From: an uncultured Clostridia bacterium
Lineage (GTDB): Bacteria; Bacillota; Clostridia; UBA1381
DNA: 64,000 bases
Direction of reading: 5' to 3'
Assembly: GCA_944393255.1 (NCBI GenBank)
Contig: CALXZP010000005.1
Coordinates: 1 to 64,000 of the forward strand
Made by a program: the position numbers and the translations under genes
The notes under the pieces: model-generated
Seen by the model: only the letters and a program-made list of their open reading frames with translations
Databases searched by the model: none
What the model was told of the DNA's origin: nothing
In this document: piece by piece, positions 42,467-51,233 of the stretch
Layout of the letters: each line of letters opens with the position of its first letter
How positions within the stretch are numbered: the stretch's first letter is position 1

Positions 42467-43486
42467 ATGAAGACAATACTTGTAACAGGGGCGGCTGGAT
42501 TCATCGGTTCATTTTTGTCCAAAAGACTTTTAGAACAGGGCCATAAAGTGATCGGCATTGATAATATAAACGGTTATTATGATGTAAGAATAAAAGAGGC
42601 AAGGCTTGACATGTTCAATGAGTATGATAAATTTGTATTTTATAAAAAGAATATTGCCGATAAGACGGCGGTAAATGAAATTTTTGAAAAGCACAAACCG
42701 GAAATAGTTGTAAATCTGGCGGCGCAGGCTGGTGTTAGATATAGCATTGAAAATCCGGATGTATATATTGAGTCAAATATAATTGGGTTTTTTAATATTC
42801 TGGAGGCATGTCGTCATAATCCGGTCGAGCATCTCGTATATGCCTCATCAAGCTCTGTTTACGGTGCAAATAAAAAAGTGCCGTTTTCGACTGATGATAA
42901 AGTGGACAATCCTGTAAGTCTTTATGCGGCAACAAAAAAATCCAATGAACTTATGGCGCACTGCTATTCGAAGTTATATAATATTCCATCAACAGGATTA
43001 CGTTTCTTTACCGTTTACGGCCCAATGGGCAGACCTGATATGGCATATTTTAGTTTTACAAATAAGTTTATAGAAGGCAATACGATACAGATATTTAATA
43101 ACGGTAACTGTAAAAGAGATTTTACATATATTGATGATATAGTCGAGGGCGTTATTCGTGTTATGAACCATCCGCCGAAAAAAGTGAATGGCGAGGACGG
43201 ACTGCCTTTGCCGCCATATGCGGTATATAATATCGGTAACAGCAATCCCGAAAATTTGCTTGACTTTGTAGATATACTTCAGCAAGAGCTTATACGCGCA
43301 GGCGTACTGCCGGCGGATTATAATTTCGATTTATATAAGGAATTGGTACCGATGCAACCCGGAGATGTGATTGTGACGTATGCGGACACATCGGCGCTTG
43401 AAAGAGATATGGGTTATAAGCCAGGCACAAGTCTAAGAGAAGGACTGCACAAATTTGCTCAGTGGTATAAAGACTTTTATGGATGA
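42467..43486 (+). CDS. UDP-glucuronate 4-epimerase-type nucleotide-sugar epimerase
   Basis: The 339-residue extended SDR has TGAAGFIGSFL, NLAAQAGVRYSIENPDVYIESNIIGF, ASSSSVYG, SLYAATKKSNELMAH (catalytic Y-x3-K) and TVYGPMGRPDMAYFSFT. These are diagnostic of UDP-glucuronate epimerases that make UDP-galacturonate. With the dehydrogenase gene at 43818 it supplies uronic acids. AGGGAGGA precedes the ATG. Confidence 0.92.
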   Translation: MKTILVTGAAGFIGSFLSKRLLEQGHKVIGIDNINGYYDVRIKEARLDMFNEYDKFVFYKKNIADKTAVNEIFEKHKPEIVVNLAAQAGVRYSIENPDVYIESNIIGFFNILEACRHNPVEHLVYASSSSVYGANKKVPFSTDDKVDNPVSLYAATKKSNELMAHCYSKLYNIPSTGLRFFTVYGPMGRPDMAYFSFTNKFIEGNTIQIFNNGNCKRDFTYIDDIVEGVIRVMNHPPKKVNGEDGLPLPPYAVYNIGNSNPENLLDFVDILQQELIRAGVLPADYNFDLYKELVPMQPGDVIVTYADTSALERDMGYKPGTSLREGLHKFAQWYKDFYG

Positions 43487-43817
43487 GCATTGAGATGCTT
43501 GACAAGCCATTTCTTAAAATAGAGCTGGAGAATATAGTTTTCTCCACTGCAGTCAGTTACATATATAAAGACTGTTCGCCGTGAAAACGATTTGAAATCG
43601 TCACAGTAAAGTATTATAAATATAACATATTATGGATAAAAATGATTGTAGTAAAGTTAGACGAGATGATGGAAGAATGCTGTTGTATGGATGCGCCGGG
43701 GAGTTTCACGGTATGATCGAGCCGCAACATGGATGTATATGCTCGGACAGTGAGCAAAAAATGTTGAAATATGGACGGTGTAATTAATCGTAAATATACA
43801 TAGGAGGTATTTGGAAA
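43487..43817. other. 330-bp gap with one doubtful small ORF
   Basis: No terminator or known RNA was seen. An ATG-to-TAA frame of 51 codons (43632–43787) encodes a small protein with five cysteines, but it has no ribosome site. The stretch may be an untranslated spacer or remnant. The ugd ribosome site (AGGAGG) is at its end. Confidence 0.4.
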
Positions 43818-45029
43818 ATGAAAATAGCGGTAGCGGGAACTGGTTATGTAGGTCTGTCAAATGCAATTTTGCTTGCACAGAATAACGAGGTTACGGCAGT
43901 TGATATAATTCCGGAAAAAATAAAAAAAATCAACAGCAGAAAATCTCCAATTGTTGACGCGGAGATAGAGGAATATCTTGCAAATAAACAACTTGATCTG
44001 ACAGCAACGACAGATGCCGAGTCGGCCTATGGGGATGCTGATTTTGTAATAATATCGACCCCGACAGACTATGATCCAAAGCTGAACTACTTTGATACAT
44101 CATCAGTTGAGGCAGTAATAGAGCTTGTTATAAAATATAATCCGGAAGCAATCATGATCATAAAGTCAACTGTTCCTGTAGGATACACAAAGTCGGTAAG
44201 AGAAAAATATGACTGTAAAAACATCTTGTTTTCACCTGAGTTTCTGCGCGAGGGTCGAGCTTTGTACGATAATCTTTATCCGTCAAGAATAGTAGTTGGT
44301 GTACCGCAAGATGATGAACGGCTTATTGAAAAAGCAAAGCAGTTTGCGGGACTGCTTGCGGAAGGGGCTTTAAAGACGGATATACCACAGCTGTTTACTG
44401 ATCTGACTGAGGCGGAAGCAATAAAGCTTTTTGCAAATACGTATCTTGCGTTACGAGTATCATATTTTAATGAGCTCGATACTTATGCAGAGGTAAGAGG
44501 ACTTAACACAAAGCAGATAATCGAAGGAGTAGGGCTTGACCCCAGAATCGGAACACACTATAACAATCCGTCATTCGGTTATGGCGGTTATTGCTTGCCT
44601 AAAGATACAAAGCAGCTTTTAGCAAATTATAAAGATGTTCCGGAGAATATAATAGAAGCCATTGTGGAAGCAAATAAAACACGAAAGGATTTTATTGCGG
44701 ACAGAGTTCTGCAGATCGCCGGATTTGATCCGTACAAGGATAACGAAATAATTGTTGGCGTATATCGTTTGACAATGAAAGCGAACAGTGATAATTTCCG
44801 TCAGAGTTCTATTCAGGGCATAATGAAGCGTATTAAAGCAAAAGGTGTAACAGTTGTCATATATGAGCCGACACTTACAGACGGAAGTTTATTTTTCGGC
44901 AGCAGGATTGTAAATGATTTGGATAAATTTAAACAAAAGTGTAATGCTATTATAGCAAATCGTTATGATAACTGTCTTAATGATATAAAAAGCAAAGTGT
45001 ACACAAGAGATATCTTCAGACGAGATTAA
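43818..45029 (+). CDS. ugd: UDP-glucose 6-dehydrogenase
   Basis: The 403-residue enzyme oxidises UDP-glucose twice to UDP-glucuronate. It has the N-terminal Rossmann motif [41 protein letters not shown], and the catalytic-cysteine motif [15 protein letters not shown] near 257–271. AGGAGG lies 10 bases upstream. It is the last gene of the polysaccharide cluster and feeds the epimerase just before it. Confidence 0.96.
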   Translation: MKIAVAGTGYVGLSNAILLAQNNEVTAVDIIPEKIKKINSRKSPIVDAEIEEYLANKQLDLTATTDAESAYGDADFVIISTPTDYDPKLNYFDTSSVEAVIELVIKYNPEAIMIIKSTVPVGYTKSVREKYDCKNILFSPEFLREGRALYDNLYPSRIVVGVPQDDERLIEKAKQFAGLLAEGALKTDIPQLFTDLTEAEAIKLFANTYLALRVSYFNELDTYAEVRGLNTKQIIEGVGLDPRIGTHYNNPSFGYGGYCLPKDTKQLLANYKDVPENIIEAIVEANKTRKDFIADRVLQIAGFDPYKDNEIIVGVYRLTMKANSDNFRQSSIQGIMKRIKAKGVTVVIYEPTLTDGSLFFGSRIVNDLDKFKQKCNAIIANRYDNCLNDIKSKVYTRDIFRRD

Positions 45030-45380
45030 TATGGTGTAATTAATAAGTAATATAGCATTCCTATAATTATGATTTTACATAATAAAAGCAAGCAGTTAAT
45101 TTTGCGTTGTAAAGTAACTATCTGTATTTTTGGTTTCGGCTGTGCTGCAGGATTCGGTATCATATCGTAAATTGTTATAATTTCGAGTATAATTTAGATC
45201 ACAATAAAGAGTTAATTTGAAAAGTCTTTTAATTGAGGTCATAAGTCTATAAATGTAGACAATGTATCAGCCATGCCGCATAAGGAGGTACTGACCTTAT
45301 CCTGTTTTCAAAGCCGAAATTTCTGCCACCGATACGGATCGAACGACCGCATTTGTATCGGGAGCAAAACACGCCGCAGG
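45030..45380. other. Gap at the right edge of the polysaccharide island
   Basis: Composition shifts from AT-rich to GC-rich at about 45.28 kb. I see no clear terminator after ugd. Between about 45273 and 45380 a short GC-rich piece preceded by AAGGAGG keeps frames open but matches nothing I know. It may be the remnant of an older gene at the island junction. Confidence 0.4.
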
Positions 45381-45941
45381 TCATTCGGCTCCTCGGATGA
45401 GCTCGCCGAGCCGCTGCATGAACCTTGTGCATTTGCCCACAGCCGGGGCGCTGAAGCCGATGCCGGCGTCTGCGAGCGCGTTTTTCAGGGTATCGGGGAT
45501 ATCCTTTGTGTATTCGAGCTCCAGCTCGTAGTCAGTCCTGTCAAGATAATCGTTTTTGTCGAGGCAGAGCTCAACGCCGCCGCAGTACATAAGGCTGTGG
45601 CGCAGAGTGGTGAGCGAGCCGAGCAAAGAGGCTTCGGTGCGCAGTCCCGTCATTTTTTCGACCTCGTCCGCAGTGAACGAGTCCGGGACGCAGTTTATAC
45701 CGTATTCCGATTCCTCGCATATTTGCAGGGGGCTTCCGGCGTTTTTATGCGCCTTTACCTGTATCTTGCTTATACCGTCCTTTGTGCGCACGCGCAGCGT
45801 TATCCCGTGCTTTTTCAGAAGCAGGGAAGGATCGGAATAATAGCTGTTCACCTGCTCCTTTACCCAGTCCCAGCGGAACATGGTCTTGAGCCGGTCATAT
45901 TCCTCCTCGGTGAGCATACATTTCAGTTCAGTTTCAAGCAT
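45381..45941 (-). CDS. CYTH-domain protein (triphosphate tunnel metalloenzyme)
   Basis: The 186-residue product begins with the CYTH signature E-x-E-x-K (MLETELKCML, E3/E5/K7) and retains basic and acidic tunnel-strand residues (LRVRTKDG, KIQVKAHK, YELELEYTKD). Such enzymes hydrolyse inorganic triphosphate or thiamine triphosphate. The exact substrate is unknown. The ATG at 45941 follows AAGGAGGG. The longer open frame upstream runs through a palindromic repeat and is not coding. It is the last gene after ade and the DUF4250 gene. Confidence 0.85.
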   Translation of the reverse strand: MLETELKCMLTEEEYDRLKTMFRWDWVKEQVNSYYSDPSLLLKKHGITLRVRTKDGISKIQVKAHKNAGSPLQICEESEYGINCVPDSFTADEVEKMTGLRTEASLLGSLTTLRHSLMYCGGVELCLDKNDYLDRTDYELELEYTKDIPDTLKNALADAGIGFSAPAVGKCTRFMQRLGELIRGAE

Positions 45942-45959
45942 ATAAAATACCCTCCTTGC

Positions 45960-46037
45960 AGGGAACACGTTTATGCGTTCCGCGTTATTGCACAAACGCA
46001 CAAAATTTTGCAGCAGCGGAATGGATAAATCCATTCC
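45960..46037. repeat. Palindromic REP-like composite before the CYTH gene
   Basis: It contains GGGAACACGTTTATGCGTTCC (45961–45981, a degenerate copy) and the perfect GGAATGGAT-AA-ATCCATTCC (46018–46037). The flank GTTCCGCGTTATT..AACG.ACAAAAT is shared with 46090–46150. Confidence 0.75.
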
Positions 46038-46085
46038 CTACAGATGAGATATGTGGCGGGGGTGAATTTAGACAGTAATTCCCCC

Positions 46086-46150
46086 TGTAGGGAACGCATT
46101 CATGCGTTCCGGCATTCATGCGTTCCGCGTTATTATCCGAACGTACAAAA
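46086..46150. repeat. Palindromic REP-like copy between DUF4250 and CYTH genes
   Basis: GGGAACGCATT-C-ATGCGTTCC (46090–46110) is followed by a partial second half (CATTCATGCGTTCCG) and the same tail (CGCGTTATT..AACGTACAAAAT) as the copy at 45961. Confidence 0.75.
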
Positions 46151-46167
46151 TCCCCTCGTCTGTTTTG

Positions 46168-46344
46168 TCAAATAAATTGGTTCAGTTTTTCGCTGTATTC
46201 ATAGCCTATTGAACGGCATTTGCTTATCAGCGCGTCCCTGTCCGCCGAAAGGTCGCTGCAAAGAGCGTCGAGCGACGGGTAAAAGTCACGCAGCTTCGTG
46301 TTCAGCACGCTTAAAAGTATAGCCGGGTCGTTTGGCAGTTCCAT
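46168..46344 (-). CDS. DUF4250-family small protein
   Basis: The 58-residue protein begins MELPNDPAILLSVLNTKLRD and ends SIGYEYSEKLNQF. This matches the small DUF4250 family (function unknown) found across Clostridia. AAGGAGG lies five bases before the ATG at 46344. The longer frame to 46407 lies within the end of ade. It sits 40 bp after ade and is probably co-transcribed. Confidence 0.85.
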   Translation of the reverse strand: MELPNDPAILLSVLNTKLRDFYPSLDALCSDLSADRDALISKCRSIGYEYSEKLNQFI

Positions 46345-46384
46345 ATTGTCCTCCTTGTCCGGTCGTTTTCCGAATACCGCCGTC

Positions 46385-48028
46385 TTATATGAAGCTGAAC
46401 GCTTCAACGTCGAAAAGCCCGCTGTCCGTAACCCGTATTTCCGGTATCACCGGGAGAGGGAGGAACGCCAGCGATAAAAACGGGTCAACGCTTTCGGTAA
46501 CGCCGAGCGCGCGCGCCTCGCGCATAAGCGCATCGTGAGCGGACGAAACGTATTCCGCTCCGCGCTCCGTCATAAGTCCGGCTATCTCAAGCTCAAGCTT
46601 AGCTTTGACCTCTCCGCCGGAAACTATGCAGATACCGCCGTTTTTCCCGAGCGCGTTCACCGCCGACGCCATGTCCGCGTCGTTGTCGCCTATGACGGCG
46701 ACGTTGTGAGAGTCGTGTCCTACGGACGAGGCTACAGCGCCGTTTTTTATGCCGTAGTTTGTAACGTAGCCGAAGCCCTTGTTTCCTCCGCCGCGGTGGC
46801 GTTCGATAACGCACAGCTTGGAAAGCGCGTCGCCTCTGCGGGCAGCCGTTTTCTTTGTTATTATCGAATCCGGCACAAGCGATATGGCCGTAAATTCATC
46901 CGGCTGCTCATGCGCGAAGTCGTCCGCCGTGAGCCGGGGCAGGTGTACGGTGCCGGTGACGGACGAGATGTCGCATTCAGGTACATCAAACAGCGCTTTG
47001 CCGTTTTCGGCTGCCTTTACTCCGTTTTTGAACACGGCTTCGATATTGAAGTCGTGCGGAGTGTCTATAATGATAAGGTCGGCAATATATCCGGGGGCTA
47101 TCGCGCCGCGGTCCTTCAGACCGTAGCATTCCGCCGCGCAGACGGTGCCCATGCTTATTGCCATCATCGGATCTACGCCGAGCCTGACGGCGCTGCGTAT
47201 CATATAGTCTATCGTTCCGTCCTTCAATATCTCGGAAACGGAGCGGTCGTCGGTGCAGAGCATGCAGCGGCGGAAGGTGTAGGGATTGACCCCGTAGACG
47301 AGCCGTCCGAGATCCTTTGAGAGAGTGCCCTCGCGCAGGGCTATGTACATGCCCTTGCCTATCTTTTCGAGCATTTCAAATATCTCGCTGCACTCATGGT
47401 CCGTTTTTATGCCTGCGTTTATGTAAGCGTCGAGCCTGCGTCCGGCAAGACCGGGGGCGTGGCCGTCGATCGTCTTTCCGCTGACGAGCTTGCCGAGCGT
47501 TTCATCGTCGCCGCCGATAACGCCGGGATAGTTCATCATCTCGCCTATCCCGAAATAACCGTCCGCCATGCGCCGGGTGTCCTCTGCGGTGAGGGCGGCT
47601 CCCGCGTGCTCGAACGGCGCGGCCGGAACGCAGGAGGGAAGCATATATTTTATGTCGAGGGGAAGCCCCTCGGCGCTTTTTTTCATAAATTCAAGCCCCG
47701 TTTCGCCGCAGACGTTGGTTATCTCGTGCGGATCGGCTATAACGGTCGTTACGCCGTGCGGGACTGCGGCCTTCGCATATTGGGGCGGCGTGACCATTGA
47801 GGACTCTATATGCACATGCGCATCGATAAGTCCGGGAAGTATGAATTTTCCCGAAACGTCTATAGAGTTTTCGCAGTCGTATTCGCCGAGACCGCATATA
47901 TATCCGTCCTTTATAAGAACGTCGCACGGGATAAATCTGCCCGTGAACACATCGGCTATAACGCCGTTTTTCAGTACAAGGTCGGCCGGGATCCTGCCCA
48001 TGGCGGCATCTATCAAACTTTTGTTCAT
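46385..48028 (-). CDS. ade: Adenine deaminase
   Basis: The 547-residue metal-dependent amidohydrolase deaminates adenine to hypoxanthine for purine salvage. Motifs: GLIDAHVHIESSM (metal ligands H71/H73), DPHEITNV, YINAGIKTDHE, CTDDRSV near 259–265, and the C-terminal Ade-specific HRHGG-like IERHRGGGNKGFGYV and SSVGHDSHN. Length agrees with family members in Firmicutes. A promoter lies about 60–85 bp upstream and the ribosome site is AGAGGGGA. Confidence 0.95.
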   Translation of the reverse strand: MNKSLIDAAMGRIPADLVLKNGVIADVFTGRFIPCDVLIKDGYICGLGEYDCENSIDVSGKFILPGLIDAHVHIESSMVTPPQYAKAAVPHGVTTVIADPHEITNVCGETGLEFMKKSAEGLPLDIKYMLPSCVPAAPFEHAGAALTAEDTRRMADGYFGIGEMMNYPGVIGGDDETLGKLVSGKTIDGHAPGLAGRRLDAYINAGIKTDHECSEIFEMLEKIGKGMYIALREGTLSKDLGRLVYGVNPYTFRRCMLCTDDRSVSEILKDGTIDYMIRSAVRLGVDPMMAISMGTVCAAECYGLKDRGAIAPGYIADLIIIDTPHDFNIEAVFKNGVKAAENGKALFDVPECDISSVTGTVHLPRLTADDFAHEQPDEFTAISLVPDSIITKKTAARRGDALSKLCVIERHRGGGNKGFGYVTNYGIKNGAVASSVGHDSHNVAVIGDNDADMASAVNALGKNGGICIVSGGEVKAKLELEIAGLMTERGAEYVSSAHDALMREARALGVTESVDPFLSLAFLPLPVIPEIRVTDSGLFDVEAFSFI

Positions 48029-48085
48029 ATCTGAAAAATATTCCCCTCTCAGCTTTATTTGCCGCCGTGTGCGGCTGTTAATATA

Positions 48086-48114
48086 ATTTTACAACACGTC
48101 CGACGGTTTGTCAA
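48086..48114 (-). promoter_or_regulatory. Promoter of ade
   Basis: Perfect TTGACA (48109–48114) and TAAAAT (48086–48091) on the minus strand have a 17-bp spacer. A GCCGCACACGGCGGC hairpin lies in the leader. Confidence 0.65.
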
Positions 48115-48200
48115 TAAAAAAGAGGTGTACGAAGCTACAAAGATATGCCTGAAACAGGAGGAGCTTTTAAGGGATTTTGCATATGAACGGGCGCGGAGGC

Positions 48201-48240
48201 AAAAAAATACGGAGCCGCCGCCGTGATGGCGGAAGCTCCG
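48201..48240 (-). terminator. Intrinsic terminator of the alarmone synthetase/two-component operon
   Basis: On the minus strand CGGAGC..CCGCC pairs with GGCGG..GCTCCG (48210–48240) and a seven-U run follows (48201–48207). Confidence 0.8.
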
Positions 48241-48272
48241 AGGCTGTATGTGCGTCCGTTTCCGCGCGGACT

Positions 48273-49502
48273 TCACAGCAGGACGGTGAAGTATATCCTG
48301 CCGCCGCTTCGTGAAACGGTTATCTTGCCCTTGTGGGCTTCTATTATCGTTTTTGCCACCGAAAGCCCGATACCGTAGCCGCCGGTCTGACGCGAGCGCG
48401 ACGAGTCCGAGCGGTAAAACCGTTCAAAATAACGGTTCACATCCTCCTTGCTGTCTATATCCGTGTCGTTTTCAACGACCAGCTTTGCGGTGCGCGCCGT
48501 GCTCTTGCCCAGGCGCGAGAGCGTGACGGATATCCCGCCGCCCTCGGAGGCGTATTTTATGGCGTTGTCTATAAGTATCGATACGAGCGTGCTCACAGCC
48601 TTTGCGTCGCCCTTGTACTCGATGTTCGGCGCGACGTCTATCGTCATCTCATGTCCCTTCTGCTTCGCCATGGTGACGAAGGATTCGGCTATCTCCGATA
48701 CGGCGGCGCTGAGCGGGAACACCATGTGCACGTTGTCGGGCACCTCGTTGCTCCGCGCAAGCTGCAGCAGACCCTGAACGAGCCCGTCGAGGCGGTTCGT
48801 CTGGTTCTTTATGCTGTCGAGCCATTCGCTGCTGCCGTAGCAGCACTCCAATACCTCCGCGTTGGTGCGGATTATTGCGAGCGGCGTTTTCAGCTCGTGT
48901 CCGGCGTCGGTTATGAACTGCTTCTGCCGTTCGTGGTTGCGCCTGAACGGCTGTATGAGCTTTCCGGACAGCAGTATCAGCAGCACGCATATGCATGACA
49001 GACCTATGAGCGCCATGGATATGGAGGTGAACAGCAGCTGTATGGACGAGTTGAGATCCTGCGACCTGTCAAGGAAGGTGACCATCTTTCCGTTCTCAGT
49101 GTCCCTTACGAGGTAACGGTAAGAGCCGATGGTGCCCCTTGAATCGTTTTGAAGGCCGGAGGTCGCCCCGGCGTAATAGGAAAGGTCGTCGGCGCTCACG
49201 GCGGCTATGTAGTTAGTCATCGCTTCGGTTATACCGCCGTTTTTGTTGAGGCGTATGACGAAATACCGAGTCTGGAACGGCGTCTCCCGGCTTATGAAGA
49301 GATCGACCCTGTCCTCCGCTATCTCGCTGGTGTTTTCCGGGATGGTGCCGTTATAGTCGCTTATGAGGCTGAGCATATTGTCGGCGTAACGCCGGAGCCT
49401 CGCGGCGTTGGAAACGTTTATTGCGCCTACGATCGCGAAAACTATCACAGATATCGCAAGCATGGTGACGGTTATAAGCCGTATCCTGAAAGCTCTGAAC
49501 AT
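48273..49502 (-). CDS. Sensor histidine kinase
   Basis: The 409-residue membrane kinase has helices near 8–30 and 155–179 flanking an extracytoplasmic sensor of about 125 residues with no recognised fold. Next come the H-box GHELKTP (H202), an N-box (SILIDNAIKYA), and G-boxes (GYGIGLSVAKTI). It autophosphorylates and signals to the regulator encoded just upstream. GGAGGAGA precedes the ATG. It is the third gene of the minus-strand operon with the alarmone synthetase and regulator. The signal is unknown. Confidence 0.93.
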   Translation of the reverse strand: MFRAFRIRLITVTMLAISVIVFAIVGAINVSNAARLRRYADNMLSLISDYNGTIPENTSEIAEDRVDLFISRETPFQTRYFVIRLNKNGGITEAMTNYIAAVSADDLSYYAGATSGLQNDSRGTIGSYRYLVRDTENGKMVTFLDRSQDLNSSIQLLFTSISMALIGLSCICVLLILLSGKLIQPFRRNHERQKQFITDAGHELKTPLAIIRTNAEVLECCYGSSEWLDSIKNQTNRLDGLVQGLLQLARSNEVPDNVHMVFPLSAAVSEIAESFVTMAKQKGHEMTIDVAPNIEYKGDAKAVSTLVSILIDNAIKYASEGGGISVTLSRLGKSTARTAKLVVENDTDIDSKEDVNRYFERFYRSDSSRSRQTGGYGIGLSVAKTIIEAHKGKITVSRSGGRIYFTVLL

Positions 49503-49536
49503 ATGAAATCTCCTCCGCTGCCGCCGCGCTGAGCGG

Positions 49537-50211
49537 TCATTTTGTATTCAGTACGTATCTGTTGTCGTCGGTAGTGTTTATGGTAACGTCCGCGCCTATG
49601 GCGCTGAGCTTCGTCCGGAGATACGATATATACAGGAACACAACGCCGTCCTCCGCCTCGGAGGTGTCGTCGTCAAATATCTTATCAACAAACTGCTGCT
49701 CTGATACGGGCGTTCCCATGCGCGATATCAGGTATTCGAACATGCGGAACTCGCGCCCCGCAAGCCGGAACGACGCGGAATCGGTCTTTATCTCAAGCGT
49801 TTCGCGGTTGAGAGTGACGTTGCCGCAGGTGAGCACCTCGTTTTTGCTGTCGAGGCTGCGCCTCGTCATGGCGCGGAGCCGCGCCATGAGCTCGCCCGTG
49901 TTGAACGGCTTCGTGAGGTAATCGTCGGCGCCGGCGTCAAGCCCGGCTATCTTGTCCGAAAACTCCGACTTTGCGGTCAGGAGTATGACGGGCGTTTCAA
50001 CGTGTTTTTCGCGCAGCGCACGCAGCGCCTCTATCCCGCTCATCCCGGGCATCATAACGTCGAAAACGAGAGCGTCGTACTCGCTGCTGAGCGCATATTC
50101 GTAAGCCTGTACGCCGTCGTACGCGCATTCTACCTCGTAGCCGTTGAATTTAAGTATGGCGGAAAGCGCCTTTACAAGCTCTTTCTCGTCGTCTGCAAGC
50201 AATACCTTCAT
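49537..50211 (-). CDS. OmpR/PhoB-type response regulator
   Basis: The 224-residue regulator has a receiver domain (DDEKEL, phospho-acceptor D51 in DVMMPG, TAKSE, K in LTKPFN) and a C-terminal winged-helix DNA-binding domain. GAGGGGG precedes the ATG. It lies 25 bp after the alarmone synthetase gene and 34 bp before its kinase. Target genes are not evident. Confidence 0.94.
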   Translation of the reverse strand: MKVLLADDEKELVKALSAILKFNGYEVECAYDGVQAYEYALSSEYDALVFDVMMPGMSGIEALRALREKHVETPVILLTAKSEFSDKIAGLDAGADDYLTKPFNTGELMARLRAMTRRSLDSKNEVLTCGNVTLNRETLEIKTDSASFRLAGREFRMFEYLISRMGTPVSEQQFVDKIFDDDTSEAEDGVVFLYISYLRTKLSAIGADVTINTTDDNRYVLNTK

Positions 50212-50236
50212 GCTGTGTATCCCCCTCGGTCAATTT

Positions 50237-50914
50237 TTATTCTTTATCCGGCGGCGCGGTCTGCGCGGTCTGCTCTTCGCCGCCGGTGCTGTTGTTCTTT
50301 ATGGAATTTATCATATCGCGGATGGTGATGAAATTCATTTCCACCGACGCTACCTCGTCGGCGCAGCGCTTTAATTCCGCGCCTATCATCTTCCGGTTCG
50401 GTATGTCGTGCTTATAGCGTATCTGGTGCTCAAGGCTTGCCCAGAAATCCATCGACAGCGTGCGCAGCTGTATCTCCGCGCATACCCTGCGGCACGCGTC
50501 GCCTATGTAGATAGGCAGCTCCACTATCATGTGATAGCTCCTGTATCCGCTCGGCTTCGGATTTTTTATATAGTCCTTTGTCTCCAGGACGGTTATGTCT
50601 TTCTGCGAAGCGAGTATCGACGCCACGCTGTATACGTCGTCGATATAGGTGCAGATGACCCGCATGCCCGCCGCGTCGGTCACGTTGCCGGGGATGCTTT
50701 CCGCTATGGGCTCAAGTCCCTTGAGCCTGAGCTTGTTCATCATGCTCTCCGGCGACTTTATGCGGGTCTTAACGTTCTCTATCGGGTCACGCCCGCTGCG
50801 GAGCATGTTCGCTTTGCGTATGATGTTGATCCGCGACGACAGCTCGATAAGAACGCTGTCATAAAGGAGCAGAGACTCTCCGTAAAATTCCGTTTCCGTA
50901 ATAGCTTCACTCAT
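50237..50914 (-). CDS. Small alarmone synthetase (RelA/SpoT-type GTP pyrophosphokinase)
   Basis: The 225-residue single-domain (p)ppGpp synthetase of the RelQ/YjbM style has RIKSPESMMNKL, DAAGMRVICTYIDDVY, YIKNPKPSGYRSYHMIVELP (G-loop with Tyr) and EIQLRTLSMDFWASLEHQIRYK. No hydrolase domain is present. It is the first gene of an operon with a two-component pair, which is unusual. A GGGAGGA ribosome site is separated from the ATG by a GCCGCCCC/GGGGCGGC hairpin and 13 further bases. Confidence 0.9.
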   Translation of the reverse strand: MSEAITETEFYGESLLLYDSVLIELSSRINIIRKANMLRSGRDPIENVKTRIKSPESMMNKLRLKGLEPIAESIPGNVTDAAGMRVICTYIDDVYSVASILASQKDITVLETKDYIKNPKPSGYRSYHMIVELPIYIGDACRRVCAEIQLRTLSMDFWASLEHQIRYKHDIPNRKMIGAELKRCADEVASVEMNFITIRDMINSIKNNSTGGEEQTAQTAPPDKE

Positions 50915-51233
50915 ACTGTTGTTTTTTGCCGCCCCGGGGCGGCTCCTCCCAAAATATTATTTGAATACGATTTGATTATACCATATATACATGAAAAAGT
51001 CATTACCATATTGTAAAAAAAGTGATAATATTTGAACATTTTTTGACGCGTGCGCGCATACCGTATCACGGCGGAGTTTTCAGCCGGAAAAATGAGAGAG
51101 CTGAGCGCCGTTTGAGGGGAATATGTCTAATTTATTAAATTTTGACGAAATACTAAAAAACTGTTGAGATTTAAATATATTTGTGGTATAATTTCTTTCA
51201 GACACAGATTATTTGCGGAAAAGGACTGGTTTT
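50915..51233. other. Divergent intergenic region with promoters, no gene
   Basis: It holds the leader hairpin of the alarmone synthetase gene (about 50926–50945), a minus-strand TATAAT (50975–50980) with a weak ATGACT at 17 bp, and the plus-strand promoter of the DUF5685 gene (51164–51192). Confidence 0.6.
51164..51192 (+). promoter_or_regulatory. Promoter of the DUF5685/J-domain operon
   Basis: TTGAGA (51164–51169), a 17-bp spacer and a perfect TATAAT (51187–51192). Confidence 0.65.

Noticed and set aside
24308..45312. An 11-bp match CTGTTTTCAAA near both island ends (24308–24318 and 45302–45312) as attachment sites
   Set aside because: It is short, and the left copy is part of a terminator stem. 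Such a match is expected by chance given the number of 11-mers compared.
45942..46034. N-terminal extension of the CYTH protein
   Set aside because: The extra codons come from a palindromic repeat copy, and a strong ribosome site precedes the ATG at 45941.
48120..48225. Short frame (about 33 codons from GTG at 48126) with AAAGAGG upstream, on the plus strand between ade and the kinase gene
   Set aside because: It is short, runs into the terminator of the opposite strand and resembles nothing known. It is possibly a remnant.
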